This document shows, piece after piece, positions 1 to 11,089 of a DNA stretch of 64,000 nt; within the stretch, counting starts at the first letter, position 1, and each line of letters begins with the position of its first letter. Source of the stretch: Atrina japonica. Lineage: Eukaryota; Mollusca; Bivalvia; Pterioida; Pinnidae. The stretch lies in NCBI GenBank assembly GCA_030159075.1, contig BROG01000440.1, forward strand, positions 496,001 through 560,000, written 5' to 3'. The notes under the pieces were generated by a model. It worked only from the letters and a program-made list of their open reading frames with translations, was not told the origin of the DNA and made no database searches. Made by a program: the position numbers and the translations under genes.

Positions 1-215
1 GGACCAGGTGTCCGGAAGGAGTCAGCGTCCCCTGCTGGCATGCCACACCCATCGCAAATGTTCTATGGAAACCTTTCTAGTTTGGTGAAAAGGTCAAGTT
101 CAGCGAAAAGCTCAAGTTCGATGAAAATATCAAGTTTGGTGATATACAACGGTCTCAACATTAACAACTATTGCGAATCCCAAATGGGATAGGACCAGAG
201 GTCCGGAAATCTATT
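1..215 (+). repeat. 3'-tail fragment of a second PLE-related family
   Basis: Matches 63150-63345 closely: both have a 'gggatagga...gtccggaaggagtca' stretch, a 'ctgctggcatgc' stretch and several ~15-bp microrepeats of the type 'gtgaaaaggtcaagtt'. The wording (gtcc-gga, cccctg, cacaccc) resembles the opposite strand of the main PLE tail found elsewhere in the window, so I read it as a diverged PLE tail. No coding capacity is visible. Confidence 0.45.
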
Positions 216-324
216 TTTCACTTTTCATGTACTTTATGAGGATACACTTTGTCTGGGTATGTTAAATATGTATATGTCCTCTGTCTAGGTATACTAGAAC
301 ATTATTTTGTATATTCACTTTATT

Positions 325-425
325 GAAGTTTACAAGTTATAAATGCTGTTACTAAATACATTATATAATCACTTAAACTGAGTAATATAACTTGTATATT
401 CAATGTATATGAGCATATGAGTATT
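325..425 (+). repeat. Left member of a ~100-bp direct repeat flanking a PLE copy
   Basis: Aligns by eye with 1967-2065: shared 'gctgttactaaatac', then 'ttgtatattcaatgtatatgagcat' against 'tggtatattcagcttatatgagcat'. The two copies bracket the minus-strand PLE remnant at 541-1953. They could be old terminal repeats of the element or a duplicated flank. Confidence 0.4.
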
Positions 426-540
426 AATGAGTGTGTATTTGTATGATATTTGTAAACAATCTATTTTATATCTGTGAGCGATATATCTATATGTAATGAT
501 ATTTGGTACATGGTTTCATATACTCACATTATAAAAAATC

Positions 541-1953
541 TCAGATACCAAAGTATAAATCTTTAGGATATCCAGGATATAGATACAAATCTGGTAAAAA
601 TGGACAAACACGGACCTCTGGAAATCAAGAGGTAGGATCAGGTGTCATGGAGGAGTAAGTATCCCCTGTCGACCGGCCACAACTGCCGTGAGTCCACAGT
701 CAAACCCAAATGAAATAGGTGAGGTGTCACAATTGATAAGGACGTGTCAACAACCGCCATCGAACAGGCAACTCAACATTTCACTTAGTGAAACTGAGTA
801 ATCGCAAACAAGACTATTATACCTACCGTAAAATTGACATCAAACGCGGTTTTCGATATCCTTGTGTCAAAATTTGTCAGTGAGTAGTTTACCTCTGTAT
901 ATGAAATGTTCATATGTTGATCATACCCTCGTATATCGGATCATTTGTGAAATGTAAACACATGTGCGTGTGAATATGTGATATTACTACTTAAATATTG
1001 AAAATTTACGATGGGAAAGCCGAAATCGTCGCGTTTGTCGTAAAGTGTTGTTGTTAATTTCCCGTCTGTGTCTACAGTAAGTAAAATGTCCAAGTATGAA
1101 GCGTGTGAACTAGATTCTTTTGTATCTTTAATTTCTAGTTCGCTGGGATATATCGCATTCACATATGTATGGAAATTCTCATGATTAATTGACAAAACGG
1201 CGTTGCTTTATCTCATTGTCAAATCAAAGGGCACCGCTAGCTTTTTTCTTTTGATTCAGCAGTTTTTGAATGAAATCTGAATAAAGGAATAAAGGAAAAG
1301 GTCAGCCAATAAAGGTGCACAATTGGTTCCCATATGAATGCCGACAGTTTATTGAAAGACCAAGTCTTCGAACGTTACAAATATATTGTCTATTAGAAAT
1401 TCCAGCATTATTTTATATCAACGTCAGTGTATTTATATGTAGAATAAGAGTGGTGATGGAGAAAATAAGTATCATGATAACCAATCACTAGATATTTAAA
1501 TTTTCGGGTACCAACTTTAGTGAAAAAAAAGGTTGTCTATGATGCTAAAAAGTATCTCTTTTAATTTTTATGGGGAATGTTGTATGTTTTGATACAGTGA
1601 ATTTGAGAAAAAATATGTGCCTTCAAATTTTCTAAAAGTTGTTTAAAATTTTTAAGTATCCACATCTGACTTACACCGCTTCTGGAATAAGAAACTGTAC
1701 AGTGTTGTTGAAGAGTCTCCTTAACGGCTGTCAGTGTGTTGGTAAGGACTAAAGATAAAGGTTAAGTAGAACATTTGCTGGATCCTGCTATGTACCTCTG
1801 CTTATACGGGGTTTTGTGAAGTTTAGATATCCAGTATAAATATAGTATCTCAAAGACAATATGGGTTGTAGGTACATCAAAAGAGCGTAATACGGACACG
1901 TGATTTTGAAGGATCTCATTCTTAGAAAGTGGGTAAGCCGAAAGCTTAAACAT
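541..1953 (-). pseudogene. PLE reverse transcriptase remnant (copy A)
   Basis: Read on the minus strand this is a decayed Penelope-like element running from 'YPLSKNEILQ' and 'LHKTPYKQRYIAG' (1953-1762), through a degraded palm region, to the C-terminal 'YLDILLTVDTDGK' and 'DFGFPIVNF' blocks (1195-941), followed by the family's ~230-bp 3' tail (about 780-541). The order is the same as in the intact copy at 48725-49830. It is dead: several frameshifts are present and the catalytic YIDD region (about 1215-1195) reads as a stop codon plus unrelated residues. The 5' part of the element, and any GIY-YIG endonuclease, is missing. The fingers-like N-terminal segment kept here is absent from the 311-codon copy, so the two together cover more of the element. 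Confidence 0.85.
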
Positions 1954-1966
1954 ACTTTATCTAAGT

Positions 1967-2065
1967 ATACATGTCAAGTTATTAACGCTGTTACTAAATA
2001 CAATTTATTTATAGATTAAATGATAAAATGACTGGTATATTCAGCTTATATGAGCATGCAAGGTT
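1967..2065 (+). repeat. Right member of the ~100-bp direct repeat
   Basis: Partner of 325-425; begins immediately outside the 5' end of PLE copy A. Confidence 0.4.
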
Positions 2066-2093
2066 CATATACTTACTAAAATGTTAAACATTG

Positions 2094-2120
2094 CCCCCCC
2101 CCCCCCACACACACACACAC
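2094..2120. repeat. Poly-C followed by (AC)n
   Basis: Thirteen C residues then seven AC units, directly abutting the left inverted arm at 2117. Confidence 0.95.
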
Positions 2121-2518
2121 GTCACAAGTACCTGATACCAAATAACGGACGTCATTAGAGAGTAGTGTTTGCCTGAAGTCACGAAGCAATACTAAATTTT
2201 GGGAGAACTGAAATATTTCTGACATATTTCTGTCATAGAATTTAATATGGCATTGAATTATTCTCGCGTATCCTAATAGTAATATTATTCCAAATTACAT
2301 GAAATATCATGTATCCAACCAAGTTCAAATACACCAGATTATTGAATAACAAACATTTAGACATTATTATCTGCAAAAAATAATATTTAGCCATAATCAT
2401 TTGCAATGATTTCTATAGTCAGCGCCACGAACATGACAGACATGGCTTACATTAAGACATTTTGATTTACAAACGTTAACATCACAGTTGGCTATAACTT
2501 CAAATAGATATCATAATA

Positions 2519-2698
2519 CAATAAAACCTGCTATAGCGGTCACCTCTATATAAGGATCACCTGTCTATAAAAGCCAGTTTTGAAAAGTACCATGACTGCA
2601 CACTTAAACTAAATTAAACCTGTGTATAAGGGTCACCTGCACATCAATGTCAATATTTAAAAATCCCTTGGATGGCCCCTTTATACAGGTTTTACTGT
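2519..2698. mobile_element. Mariner-like MITE
   Basis: About 180 bp whose ends are near-perfect inverted repeats (CAATAAAACCTGCTATA at the left; the reverse complement of the right end is CAGTAAAACCTGTATAA), flanked by TA on both sides, the target duplication of the Tc1/mariner class. The interior has repeated 'tata(t)aaggnncacctg' motifs. Non-coding. Confidence 0.55.
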
Positions 2699-2702
2699 AT
2701 AT

Positions 2703-2945
2703 CGATGGCGGTTGTTGAGACGTCTGTACCAATTATGACGAGGATTTGTTACTCACGTATTTCATTTTAATTTGACTGTTGACTCACGGTGGGTGTGACC
2801 GGTCGACCGGGGATGGTTAATCCTCCATGGCACCTGATCTCATCTCTTGATTCCAAGAGGTCCGTGTTTGTCCATTTTTACAAGATTTATACCTATATCC
2901 TGGACATCCTAGTGATTTATACCTTGGTATCTGAGACGTTTTATA
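2703..2945 (+). mobile_element. Solo PLE 3' tail
   Basis: Contains the whole 3' tail in order: 'ggcggttgttgagacgtctg', 'gtgaccggtcgac', 'cctccatggcacctgatc', 'gtccgtgtttgtccattttta', 'tcctggacatcct' and the terminal 'ttggtatctgag'. No reverse-transcriptase coding sequence precedes it; its left edge is the same point where the ORF of the coding copy ends. Confidence 0.8.
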
Positions 2946-3218
2946 TACAATAGTTACTGGCATAGACAAAACTACGCGCATGTTTCTATCCGTATCAGAA
3001 GACTGCACGAGATTGTTGAAGCGGAAAAATTCAACGAGAACGTCGAATGTACTTGTAATTTCGATTATTCATTGGAACTTCTTCATTTTTTACTTCGATA
3101 CAACGATTAAGTGTAGTCTGCTGATATGGATAGAAACATTGTTTGGTTTTGTGTTTATTACATACCCCTTATTTATTAATTGTGTACACAAAATTCAAAT
3201 TTATTACTATTTTGTTTT

Positions 3219-3261
3219 TATGTATGTATGTATGTATGTATGTATGTATGTATGTATGTAT
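3219..3261. repeat. (TATG)n microsatellite
   Basis: About ten TATG units. The 107-codon ORF that crosses it reads the repeat as a Met-Tyr-Val-Cys pattern and is not considered a gene. Confidence 0.95.
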
Positions 3262-3320
3262 GATTTATTACTTAATCTATTATTATATGATAACAATGCC
3301 TAACTGCAATTATTTTACAC

Positions 3321-3853
3321 CATAATGTCACATATCATAATGTCATATATTATATTATTATACCTTCTGTTAAAATCTCGTAATCTGATTGGTTGAGAGG
3401 TGAAAATTTCAATGTCACCCGCTCATTTAACAAAGAAACTAACATGCACCAACGTTATGCGTGTACGGTTCGTACAGTGAGTCAGAGTGACATTCCAAAA
3501 AATGTCACATGCGCCAACGTTATGCGGCACGTCCACTGAGAGCTGTTTGTCGTAACCAAAACGTTTGTACTTTTTAGCTTGCTGGATAATAGTTGAGATG
3601 TAGAATATCTATGATAACATGTTAAAGCAAACAAATATGACACTCGGTATAATAAAATAAATATTACATTGATGAGAGGGTGACATTGGAAATATTTTCA
3701 CCCCTCGGATAGCATTATTGACTCGACTTCGCCTCGGTAAACAATGCTTCCTCGGGGTGAAAATATGCAATACCACCCCTCATAAATGTAATATTTGTGT
3801 AATGTTATATGTCATAATGTCACATATTATAATGCCATATATTATAATACCCT
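3321..3853. mobile_element. Foldback element between 44-bp direct repeats
   Basis: Direct repeats 'cataatgtcacatat.ataatg.catatatta...' lie at 3321-3364 and 3813-3853. Inside, 'gtgaaaatttcaatgtcacc' (3402-3421) is inverted as 'ggtgacattggaaatattttcacc' (3671-3694), and 'aacgttatgcg' occurs twice between. The 'aatctgattggtt' start and the 'gactcgacttcgcctcgg' stretch are of a type I associate with abundant marine-invertebrate MITEs. Non-coding. Confidence 0.5.
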
Positions 3854-4320
3854 GCTATCTAACTCTAACGTTTGTAATTTGAGCATTGGGTGAATATATG
3901 ATATGTGATGTAACTGTGAATACCGTTACTTTATAATACGCGAGATTAATTGCAATGCAATATCAAATTCTACTATTCGCACATATGTGACAAGTATTTC
4001 AGTTCTCCCACAAAATATTTCATTTAGAATTGCGTCGTGACTCCAGGCAGACTCTGGATTGACGTCAGCTATTTGGTAACAGGTACTTGTGACGTTGTAT
4101 TTGTGACTGAACTGTTTATTTTAGAAGAGGCAGAAGGGATAGTCTTAATCCAAACTAGTTACAATGTGATTACGCAATGGTTTACAAAAATAAACTTAAT
4201 TCAAACAGGATATAATACATCTTAATTTACATTGTGAGATTTCAAGATTTTACAAGTTATGGTACAAAACAATAGTCTTAATAAAAACTGGATACCAGAA
4301 ATTATAAGCGATGGTTCTTA

Positions 4321-4403
4321 TTAACCCTGAAAATCCTGCATGCCATAATAGACTCGTCTTAAACGATAGAAAAAGTGCATACCACTCAGGAGTAAAGGGT
4401 AAA
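4321..4403 (-). mobile_element. Short TTAA/CCCT MITE, copy 1
   Basis: TTAA then CCCTGAAAATCCTGC at the left; AGGAGTAAAGGG then TAAA at the right. The interior is the reverse complement of the copy at 54543-54632 (shared 'agactcgtct...aacgatagaaa' and 'gcataccactcag'). Confidence 0.55.
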
Positions 4404-4434
4404 AGTAATCATAGACTACTCTGTGTTACGGTCA

Positions 4435-4524
4435 TTAACCCTGTCAACCCTATGAATCTATATGGTATGTTATTTACCATTGTTTAGACCAGTTTATGAT
4501 GAATTTTAGGGTTGAGAGGGTTAA
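4435..4524 (+). mobile_element. Short TTAA/CCCT MITE, copy 2
   Basis: TTAA-CCCTGTCAACCCT at the left and AGGGTTGAGAGGG-TTAA at the right, 90 bp overall, with the interior 'ggtatg...ttgtttagaccagt' in common with copies 3 and 4. TTAA target sites with CCCT-starting inverted ends are the piggyBac-superfamily signature. Confidence 0.6.
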
Positions 4525-5460
4525 CAGAACTAACAAAGCAAAGGACAGGAGGACAAATTGACATAAAGCATATTTAGAATGTCGAGTGATTATTGGCAGA
4601 TCAATTTAAACAAATAAAGGTAATCACTACAGACCAATATAAGGACAATGTCTTTTTGCAGTAGTTTGTATCGGGAAATGGCTTTACTTCACGAGAAGTG
4701 GACCTGATTTTGCACAATAACGACTAAAGTAAAATATGTTTTAGAAGTGTTTTATCCTTTTGTATTGATGTGTTATTGATATTGTATTTTACAGGCCCCA
4801 CTGCTCATGCATAGGCGTAGGTACTTGGGACAGTGGGCCCCCACTTTATCAAATACAAGCAATATTCTTATATCATAACACGTAAGCAAAATGTAATTGT
4901 ATATAAACATATTGCCCCTTTGATTTGCTTCCTACGCGACTGTAATGCACACATCGACGCATTGCAACGAACAAAATCAGTTCAAATATGTACATATATT
5001 AACCGTTTTGTTCGAAAATATATCCCCCTTTGGAATACTTTTTACTAGATAAAAATGTTTAGTCGGAGAAATTGCCATATTGATGAACCGTAGTAGAACA
5101 GCAGACAATAGCACGGTGTGAAAACGTACAACGAACTTCGGTATTAGAGATATAGATACCATACGATAACATGTCTGAAGCCTTCAATGAAATTCAAGAT
5201 AAGAAATGTCGAAATATGTATCATTTTATAACTTAAAGTCTATACACGATCTAAAAAGTTAAACTGCTCATAGCGAAAGAACGTGCTTGTTACTAGTAAA
5301 ACGATGGAACTATTGTAACAATCACCTGGTCATTTAATCATGTCAAGGTATTTAGAAACATTTAGAAAATATAAAGGTAGTTATCTTTCGTTATTTATAT
5401 TTTGATAGAAGATATAATTTCGGACACTTTAGTTTCGAAAAAAATATGTACTGTCTACCC
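4525..5460. other. Unrecognised stretch
   Basis: AT-rich, no ORF above ~70 codons and no repeat I recognise. Confidence 0.5.
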
Positions 5461-5462
5461 GT

Positions 5463-5695
5463 AAAACTTTCGCTCCCGTTTAATTTTCGCTATTCTCGTC
5501 GATAGATGAGAGTGTGAATTTCAAATCAAAGCGAAATTTTCAAGTTTAAAAAAATGAAGCACGGACACACATGCCGCCATCCATGAATCTTTGGGGATTT
5601 AGGGCGAATTTAAGATGGGGTGAATATGTTTTCTGTCGTAAAAAGTGAAAAAAAACAACAAAAAACCAGGGGGCAAAAATGTCCAGGTATACAGT
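5463..5695 (+). repeat. Dispersed repeat, copy 1
   Basis: Shares order and wording with 60695-60902: 'cgctc.cgtttaattttc', 'gaagca..gacacac', 'ggtgatttaaggcgaa' type text, 'gtcgtaaa', 'ccagggggcaaaa.t.ccaggtatacagta'. Both copies are in the same orientation. Non-coding. Confidence 0.6.
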
Positions 5696-6500
5696 AGTTC
5701 ATTTGAGAATCTTTGCTTTTCCTAACGCATATACTCAAAATAATGAGAACATTCCCTATTGTTTAAAGCGGATGAATTTGTTTAAATGCAACCAGATCAA
5801 TTGGTATGTTTTTATTAATTTTCCATCACGAGCTTTACAAGAATTTCCTGTGGGATATCAGCTCTAGCGTGTCCATTGGGGAAGTACATTTTTCTAAAAT
5901 ATGGTCAACAAAATATATAACACATGGTATCTTTACCCAGCAAAAGTAAAACAACAAAAGACAGGGAGCAATCACATTCTGTCACTTTAAATTATCTGCA
6001 TGTGTATCTGCACGTACAATACAGCAGTTAAAACTCCAAAGTGCACGTGACTCTAGTGAAGACTACATAAGTAACCTATATAATACATTACAAATGTATT
6101 GTTGATTCTGTTTTGAGAAACAATATTCTGATGGCTATGGGTATACTTTGATTCATATTATCTTTCGACATGCAAATTATAAAGGTTTTAATATGAGTAA
6201 ATACTGGAAATAAAGCTTTCTTTGAAAAATAATGAAAACTCTTCAAGGACGAATGGATTAAGGTAGAAAACTATGATAAAGTAAGAGGATATGCACATGT
6301 AGCAATAGAAATCTAAATGTTATACGCCCACACAAATATCTGTGCGATGGACCATGATGTTCCGATCTTCATAACACATCTTGAATATATATTATTTTTG
6401 TGTATAATCAATGTATATATCACTTAGGAACGAATGGTCATATAATAATTATTGAGCTAAAGTAATATTATCAATATAAATGTAAAAACTGTAGTATTGT
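5696..6500. other. Unrecognised stretch
   Basis: AT-rich sequence with only a 62-codon ORF (5679-5867) and no recognisable domain or repeat. Confidence 0.5.
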
Positions 6501-6719
6501 AAAGAACCGCGTGTGTGAATAATTCACCCAGAGGTTTTGAATCTTTGTGCCACATAGTAGCAACATGAGGCCAAAAAGGCCTTAACGGTCGCCTGGACCA
6601 AAATGGACCACTGAATAGGCAAAACAACCCCCAAACAATGAGAATAAATGTATACGTCCTTGTGTTTTTCTTTACAATGAAAAGACACGGAGAAAAATAA
6701 TATAACTAAATGACTATAT

Positions 6720-7520
6720 TGGCCCCACACCAAACTTTGAAACCTGCTCCCGGGGTAATAAATTTCATAAACACAGTAGAGTTGTTTGTGCTTTTTCTAA
6801 TATGTATTTAGTATTTTTAGAATGCAATTTTCTAAATATATCATCCAGACTTTGATCCCCTGCTCCAGTGGTAAAACATAGAATTTAATATTGTTTTCTT
6901 TTATATACTTTTTCTTAAAATGATTCAGTTTTTTTTCATTTCATAGATGGACAATGGAAGAATTTCGAAAACTAAGTATGTTTTCACTGTTTTGACATAC
7001 TTGCCCAGCCCATGAACCCTGAGCATGTGCTCCCGGCATATTGTTTTACAATTCAATTGAAACCTGAATGATCTTTCAACAGTTGTATTCAGTTTCTCTT
7101 TGGAAGTAATAGATATATAGAATACGTTTTCCTAAAACTAAGTCTCAAATTACAATATCTTCCATGACTCCGAACCTCTGCTCTCAGGATAATAAATTTA
7201 AGAATTTTGAAAGAAATCTTGTTTACGTTAGTTTTTCTTTAAGAGTTATAAATGTAAAAAAAAACCACATTTTTTCTAAGACCAAGTGTAAAATCATTAT
7301 TTGGCTAATTTTGTCTAGCCCTAAGCTCTAGATCCTTCAATTTCAATTTTTAGTCTTTTATGGTCTTTTTAAATGTATTAATTTTTCTTCACAATGCATA
7401 AAAGTGTTAAAAGATATTTTTAACACAAAGTGCATTATCGCTTTATGTTCCTATTGCCCTCCTTGGAACTGAATCTTTGCCCCTGGGGTATTGGAAAATC
7501 ACAGTTTTTTGTAGCAGCTT
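6720..7520. repeat. Decayed tandem repeat, ~150-bp period
   Basis: The motif 'gaaccnctgctcccgggg-taataaattt' recurs in degraded form near 6750, 6859, 7027, 7177 and 7481, spacings of about 109, 168, 150 and 304 bp, each followed by an A/T-rich spacer with 'ttttctaa' and 'aagt'. An old non-coding repeat block. Confidence 0.45.
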
Positions 7521-7829
7521 TATATTGTTCCTTACCTTGTATTTAGTTATTGACCTTGGTGTACATAAGTGAAGAAAATTAGCATAGCTTAATTGGACCA
7601 TTTTCAGTGCTTTGCTCCAAAACTGAAACTTAAGTCTTCCAATAAAAACTGGAATTATAGCATATTGTCTAAAATTGATTGACACATTAGAGTGGTGTTA
7701 GTAATGCATGTCAACACTTTCACTTTGATCCGATGCGGTTCCGCAATTTGATTGCTGGTTGCTGAAGATATCCTGCAATCGTCTTTGATGTGTGTATGCT
7801 TGCATAGCAATTCATTTTCTATTATAAAA

Positions 7830-7877
7830 ACCAAAATTACTTCTGCAGTTATACCAAAATTACTTCTGCAGTTATAC
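7830..7877. repeat. 24-bp tandem duplication
   Basis: 'ccaaaattacttctgcagtt' plus 'ata' occurs twice in a row. Confidence 0.85.
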
Positions 7878-7923
7878 CAAAAACACAGAAGCGAAGTATT
7901 CAGGGCAGTATATAAATACAAAA

Positions 7924-8020
7924 TTGCAGAATAGACAAACACGAACTGATGAAAATTTCCGATGTGGGATCAGATGTCATGGAGGACGAAACACCCCACG
8001 TCTAACGGTCAAGTCCAACG
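7924..8020 (-). mobile_element. Degraded PLE tail
   Basis: Minus-strand tail text is recognisable on the plus strand: 'agacaaacacgaactgatgaaaat', 'gtgggatcagatgtcatggagga', 'ccccacgtctaacggtca'. Strongly diverged. The 80-codon ORF here (7924-8166) is a by-product. Confidence 0.5.
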
Positions 8021-8169
8021 CAGCAACAATGACGGCATTGTATACGCTAAGTTTACGAATTAGCTTACAAGGTCAAAGATCTTTACCCGCTGTGAGAAGT
8101 ATGGGTCTTATTTGCTATGAGTATGCAGCAAAGACCAAAACCAGGCGTGAAACTTATGTCATATGACCA

Positions 8170-9005
8170 CAAATAAAATAACAGGTACTGGCGATACAAG
8201 TAGTTCTAGATCTTTTTAAAGCATGTAAGTATTGTTTTCTTATTTACTAAAAATGAACAAAAAATATCCATGTATTTGTATTTGTAACACAAACTTCTCA
8301 AATTAAAAATCTATATGAAATGATCGTAGTTCGTGCAGTTTCAAACATATCGGTAGATTGAAAGACGGCGTGCGTGATAGAATGTACTTTCTAAGTTGTC
8401 AATTTGTTGGTTTCGTTAGGTAAAATATCCCTGATATTTTATTCTTGCATTATCCGCTACCAATTTTGTTTTTATCAACTCATTAGTAATGATGATATTT
8501 TTTTCTTTGGACGTGGTTCTTAAAAGAATAGAGATAATAGTAACACGGTAAATATGATTATAGTACAGAGGGATGAAATCTTTCAAATTTGTGTGATGGA
8601 CTTTTTTCTATAAGAATGATGCAATGTAACAAATATGTATATTACTTCACCACTTTGTTGACGCACAGGTCACTAACTGACCGTATTGTAGGAGTACAGG
8701 TGTATTAACGGGGCCAGAGAATGTGTTTGGAAGGGATCCAGGGTAAAATTAGTCAGCATTTCCAAAGTAATGCAATGAAAATATCAGCGCTGGCTATGTA
8801 AACGTAGTAGCACAATTATACATTAACGATAAAATGAATCCAAAGTAAATAGTTACGACAATCGAATCTGTCGATAAGATTTCGAAAGAATAGTTCCATA
8901 ATACAAGACCAAATCAAAGCAAATAATGATAATAATAATGATGATGATAATAATAATGAAATGTTTTAACCCTTCTAGAGCAATCACAGTAAAAGATGAT
9001 TATCT
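8170..9005. other. Unrecognised stretch with a short (AATGAT)n
   Basis: AT-rich; an imperfect AAT/GAT run lies at 8927-8960. No gene or repeat family recognised. Confidence 0.5.
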
Positions 9006-9009
9006 CTTT

Positions 9010-9290
9010 TAAATCGAATTTAAATCGAGTAATTATATACTTACGTAATATTTGGCACTGATAACACATTTTGAATTCTATATTTTTTAAAAGTTAAGGT
9101 AGTCATTCTTACAGTGGTTACTCTTAATTTGGCAATACATTAAGATTAATTATTTGGTTTTATATGATACCATTGTCACTTTAGAAAATCTCTTTTAAAT
9201 TGAAGGTCAACTGATTTAGTCTAATTGACAAAAAACGATCGTTTTGGAATTATGCTAATATTATTTTATCAGAATATAGACAATGATGCT
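9010..9290 (+). mobile_element. Old copy of the hammerhead element
   Basis: Collinear with 18700-18960: 'gtaatatttggcac', 'aaggtagtcattcttacagtggttactctta', 'atatgataccattgtcactttagaaaat', then a ruined hammerhead at 9205-9250. The core reads ctgattt instead of CTGATGA, the stem-II arms gtc/gac remain, the GAAA box is aaaa and the stem-III palindrome acgatcgt is kept. Ends shortly after the ribozyme. Confidence 0.7.
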
Positions 9291-10315
9291 ATTTGAACGA
9301 AAGATTAATTTTGTATATAAAATCCCATACTTTAGTTTATAGTATGATAAATATATTCAACTCGTCAACTAAAGCATACGCGCGAAAAACTCTGACATTT
9401 TGTATAAGAGCACTACCGTACGTCGATGATTCTGGGTCTTTGTGACGGCAATAGTGTCCAAACACATGACGAAATACGAACACTTCATTTCACTCTGATA
9501 TCAAGCGTGATCTATATCCCATTACACTGCATATATAATCATATTTAAGTATCACATTATATCAGCGTCAAGGTTGTTTTGACACGGTGATTTATAATAG
9601 CACACGTAAACATCTATATCTCCATCCAACACTTAGATAACAGAGATAATTTATCTGATGTTGAATGTGGATATACTAGTGTAACAAAGCCGAGTCGAAA
9701 AAAATCTATATTTTATGTTTAAAATATGCGGGTTAACAAAAAGCTAGGACACTAAGCATGTTTATATAATTATACATTTATCTGTAGTTATGGGATTTCA
9801 CGATGAATTTATAAAAGTTCTCTAAGTGTGTCGCTATTAGAAATGATTATGTACGTCAATACACCTAAATAATAATTGTCATTCATGTAAATAAATACTT
9901 CATCCAAACATAACGTACTTCCCACTACTAATTACACCCTCTTATTTTGTATATTTTGAGTGGGGGTTGTTATCAGGGATTCTTTTTCGGAAATCAGTGC
10001 GCAGACGATGGTTTTAGACACTGTTATGTTCAGGGTGACCAATGTTTTCGCTTAAAAGCTACGTACTTGATGCGTTGACCATAATTGCGTCTACTTAAAA
10101 ATATAAATTGCCAATTATCGCATGAACTGACATTGCTCTGAATTATTTCTTGACCAAGCATATACGAAAAGGAGACGTTTTAACATTACAATGAATGATA
10201 CGTTATTTTTTCAGTAAATATATAAAATCAACACGATAATAGATATAATTTTACAAAAGGTTTTGGAAGAAAACTTTTAATAAACATTGGAAAAATCAGG
10301 AGTTAAAGAACATAA
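9291..10315. other. Unrecognised stretch
   Basis: No ORF above 60 codons and no repeat recognised. Confidence 0.5.
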
Positions 10316-10318
10316 TTA

Positions 10319-10430
10319 TGCCCCACGGCAGGCGTGGTACGTAAAAGAACCCGCACTGCATTAGCGTCAGTTAGCACAGGCCAAAATTTGTAGCACTTCA
10401 TTTAAAGCTCCCTGTAACTAAAAAATTCTT
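10319..10430 (+). repeat. Dispersed repeat fragment
   Basis: The text 'gccccacggcaggcgtggtacgtaaaagaaccc' followed by 'gcacaggccaaaatttgtagcacttca' is GC-richer than its surroundings and resembles a repeat I recall from marine invertebrate genomes. Only one copy is in this window, so the call rests on memory. Confidence 0.3.
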
Positions 10431-11089
10431 AGAAGATTTTAAAAGAAGAACCCCCCAAAAACAAAACAAAAATGGACTCGGAGTTTCCAAAATCCAATGG
10501 TCCTTCTTTATTTCTATTAACCCTTATACTCCTACTATCAATATGCTACTTTCAGACATCGTCATTTTTTATGAAACAGATAATAACAACACAAAAAGTC
10601 ATAACAACAAAATTTTAAATATCATATATTTTGTATCGAAATGTATGATATTTATTTTTATGTCTGTTTTGAAGCTTTATAATACATCAAACATTATATA
10701 ACTGAGATCGAATATCATAAAATTATGATGCAGCTATAATGCGAATTATTTATATGACATCAACTATCGTAGGCGATTCTATATATTTCAAATTTACTCA
10801 GAAATAGAATTTGAATACGTGTCAATTTGTCATGGTTTCCCCACCACCGTTTTATCCATTTTAATAGCTTAAATCGACAGGACACTGACCGGTCATGATG
10901 TAGGTACCAATGCGTGGGATCGTAAATCAGTGATTCTACGTGTGAAATACTAATTCAATATGCTTTCATGAATGTTCAGTTGGTACACGAACTTAACAAT
11001 TTTTAGTATATCATATTAAGATATTGGCTGGTCCGATTTTGCTAAAAAAAGTCAACAATTGTGCAAAATAGGAAGTTACAGAAAGATTT

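Larger units (their letters stand above)
2117..4100. mobile_element. ~2-kb foldback structure with ~220-bp inverted arms
   Basis: The left arm (2117-2337) starts 'cgtcacaagtacctg' and the reverse complement of the right arm (3862-4100) starts the same way. Both continue with blocks for 'ccaaata', 'gacgtca', 'gcctg.agtcacga.gcaat.ctaaat', 'gggagaactgaaata', 'tctcgcgta' and 'ttacat...atatcat'. The interior holds a TA-flanked MITE (2519-2698), a solo PLE tail (2703-2945) and a foldback element (3321-3853). This looks like a non-autonomous inverted-repeat transposon later filled with insertions, though it could be an inverted pair of independent repeats. No transposase is seen. Confidence 0.55.

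Noticed and set aside
3402..3694. Inverted 'ggtgacattg' boxes read as a terminator or regulatory hairpin
   Set aside because: Better explained as inverted boxes of a foldback element with flanking direct repeats.
7946..7970. CTGATGA at 7946 as a hammerhead core
   Set aside because: It is a mutated PLE tail ('ctctggaaat' in other copies); no stem II, GAAAC or stem I.
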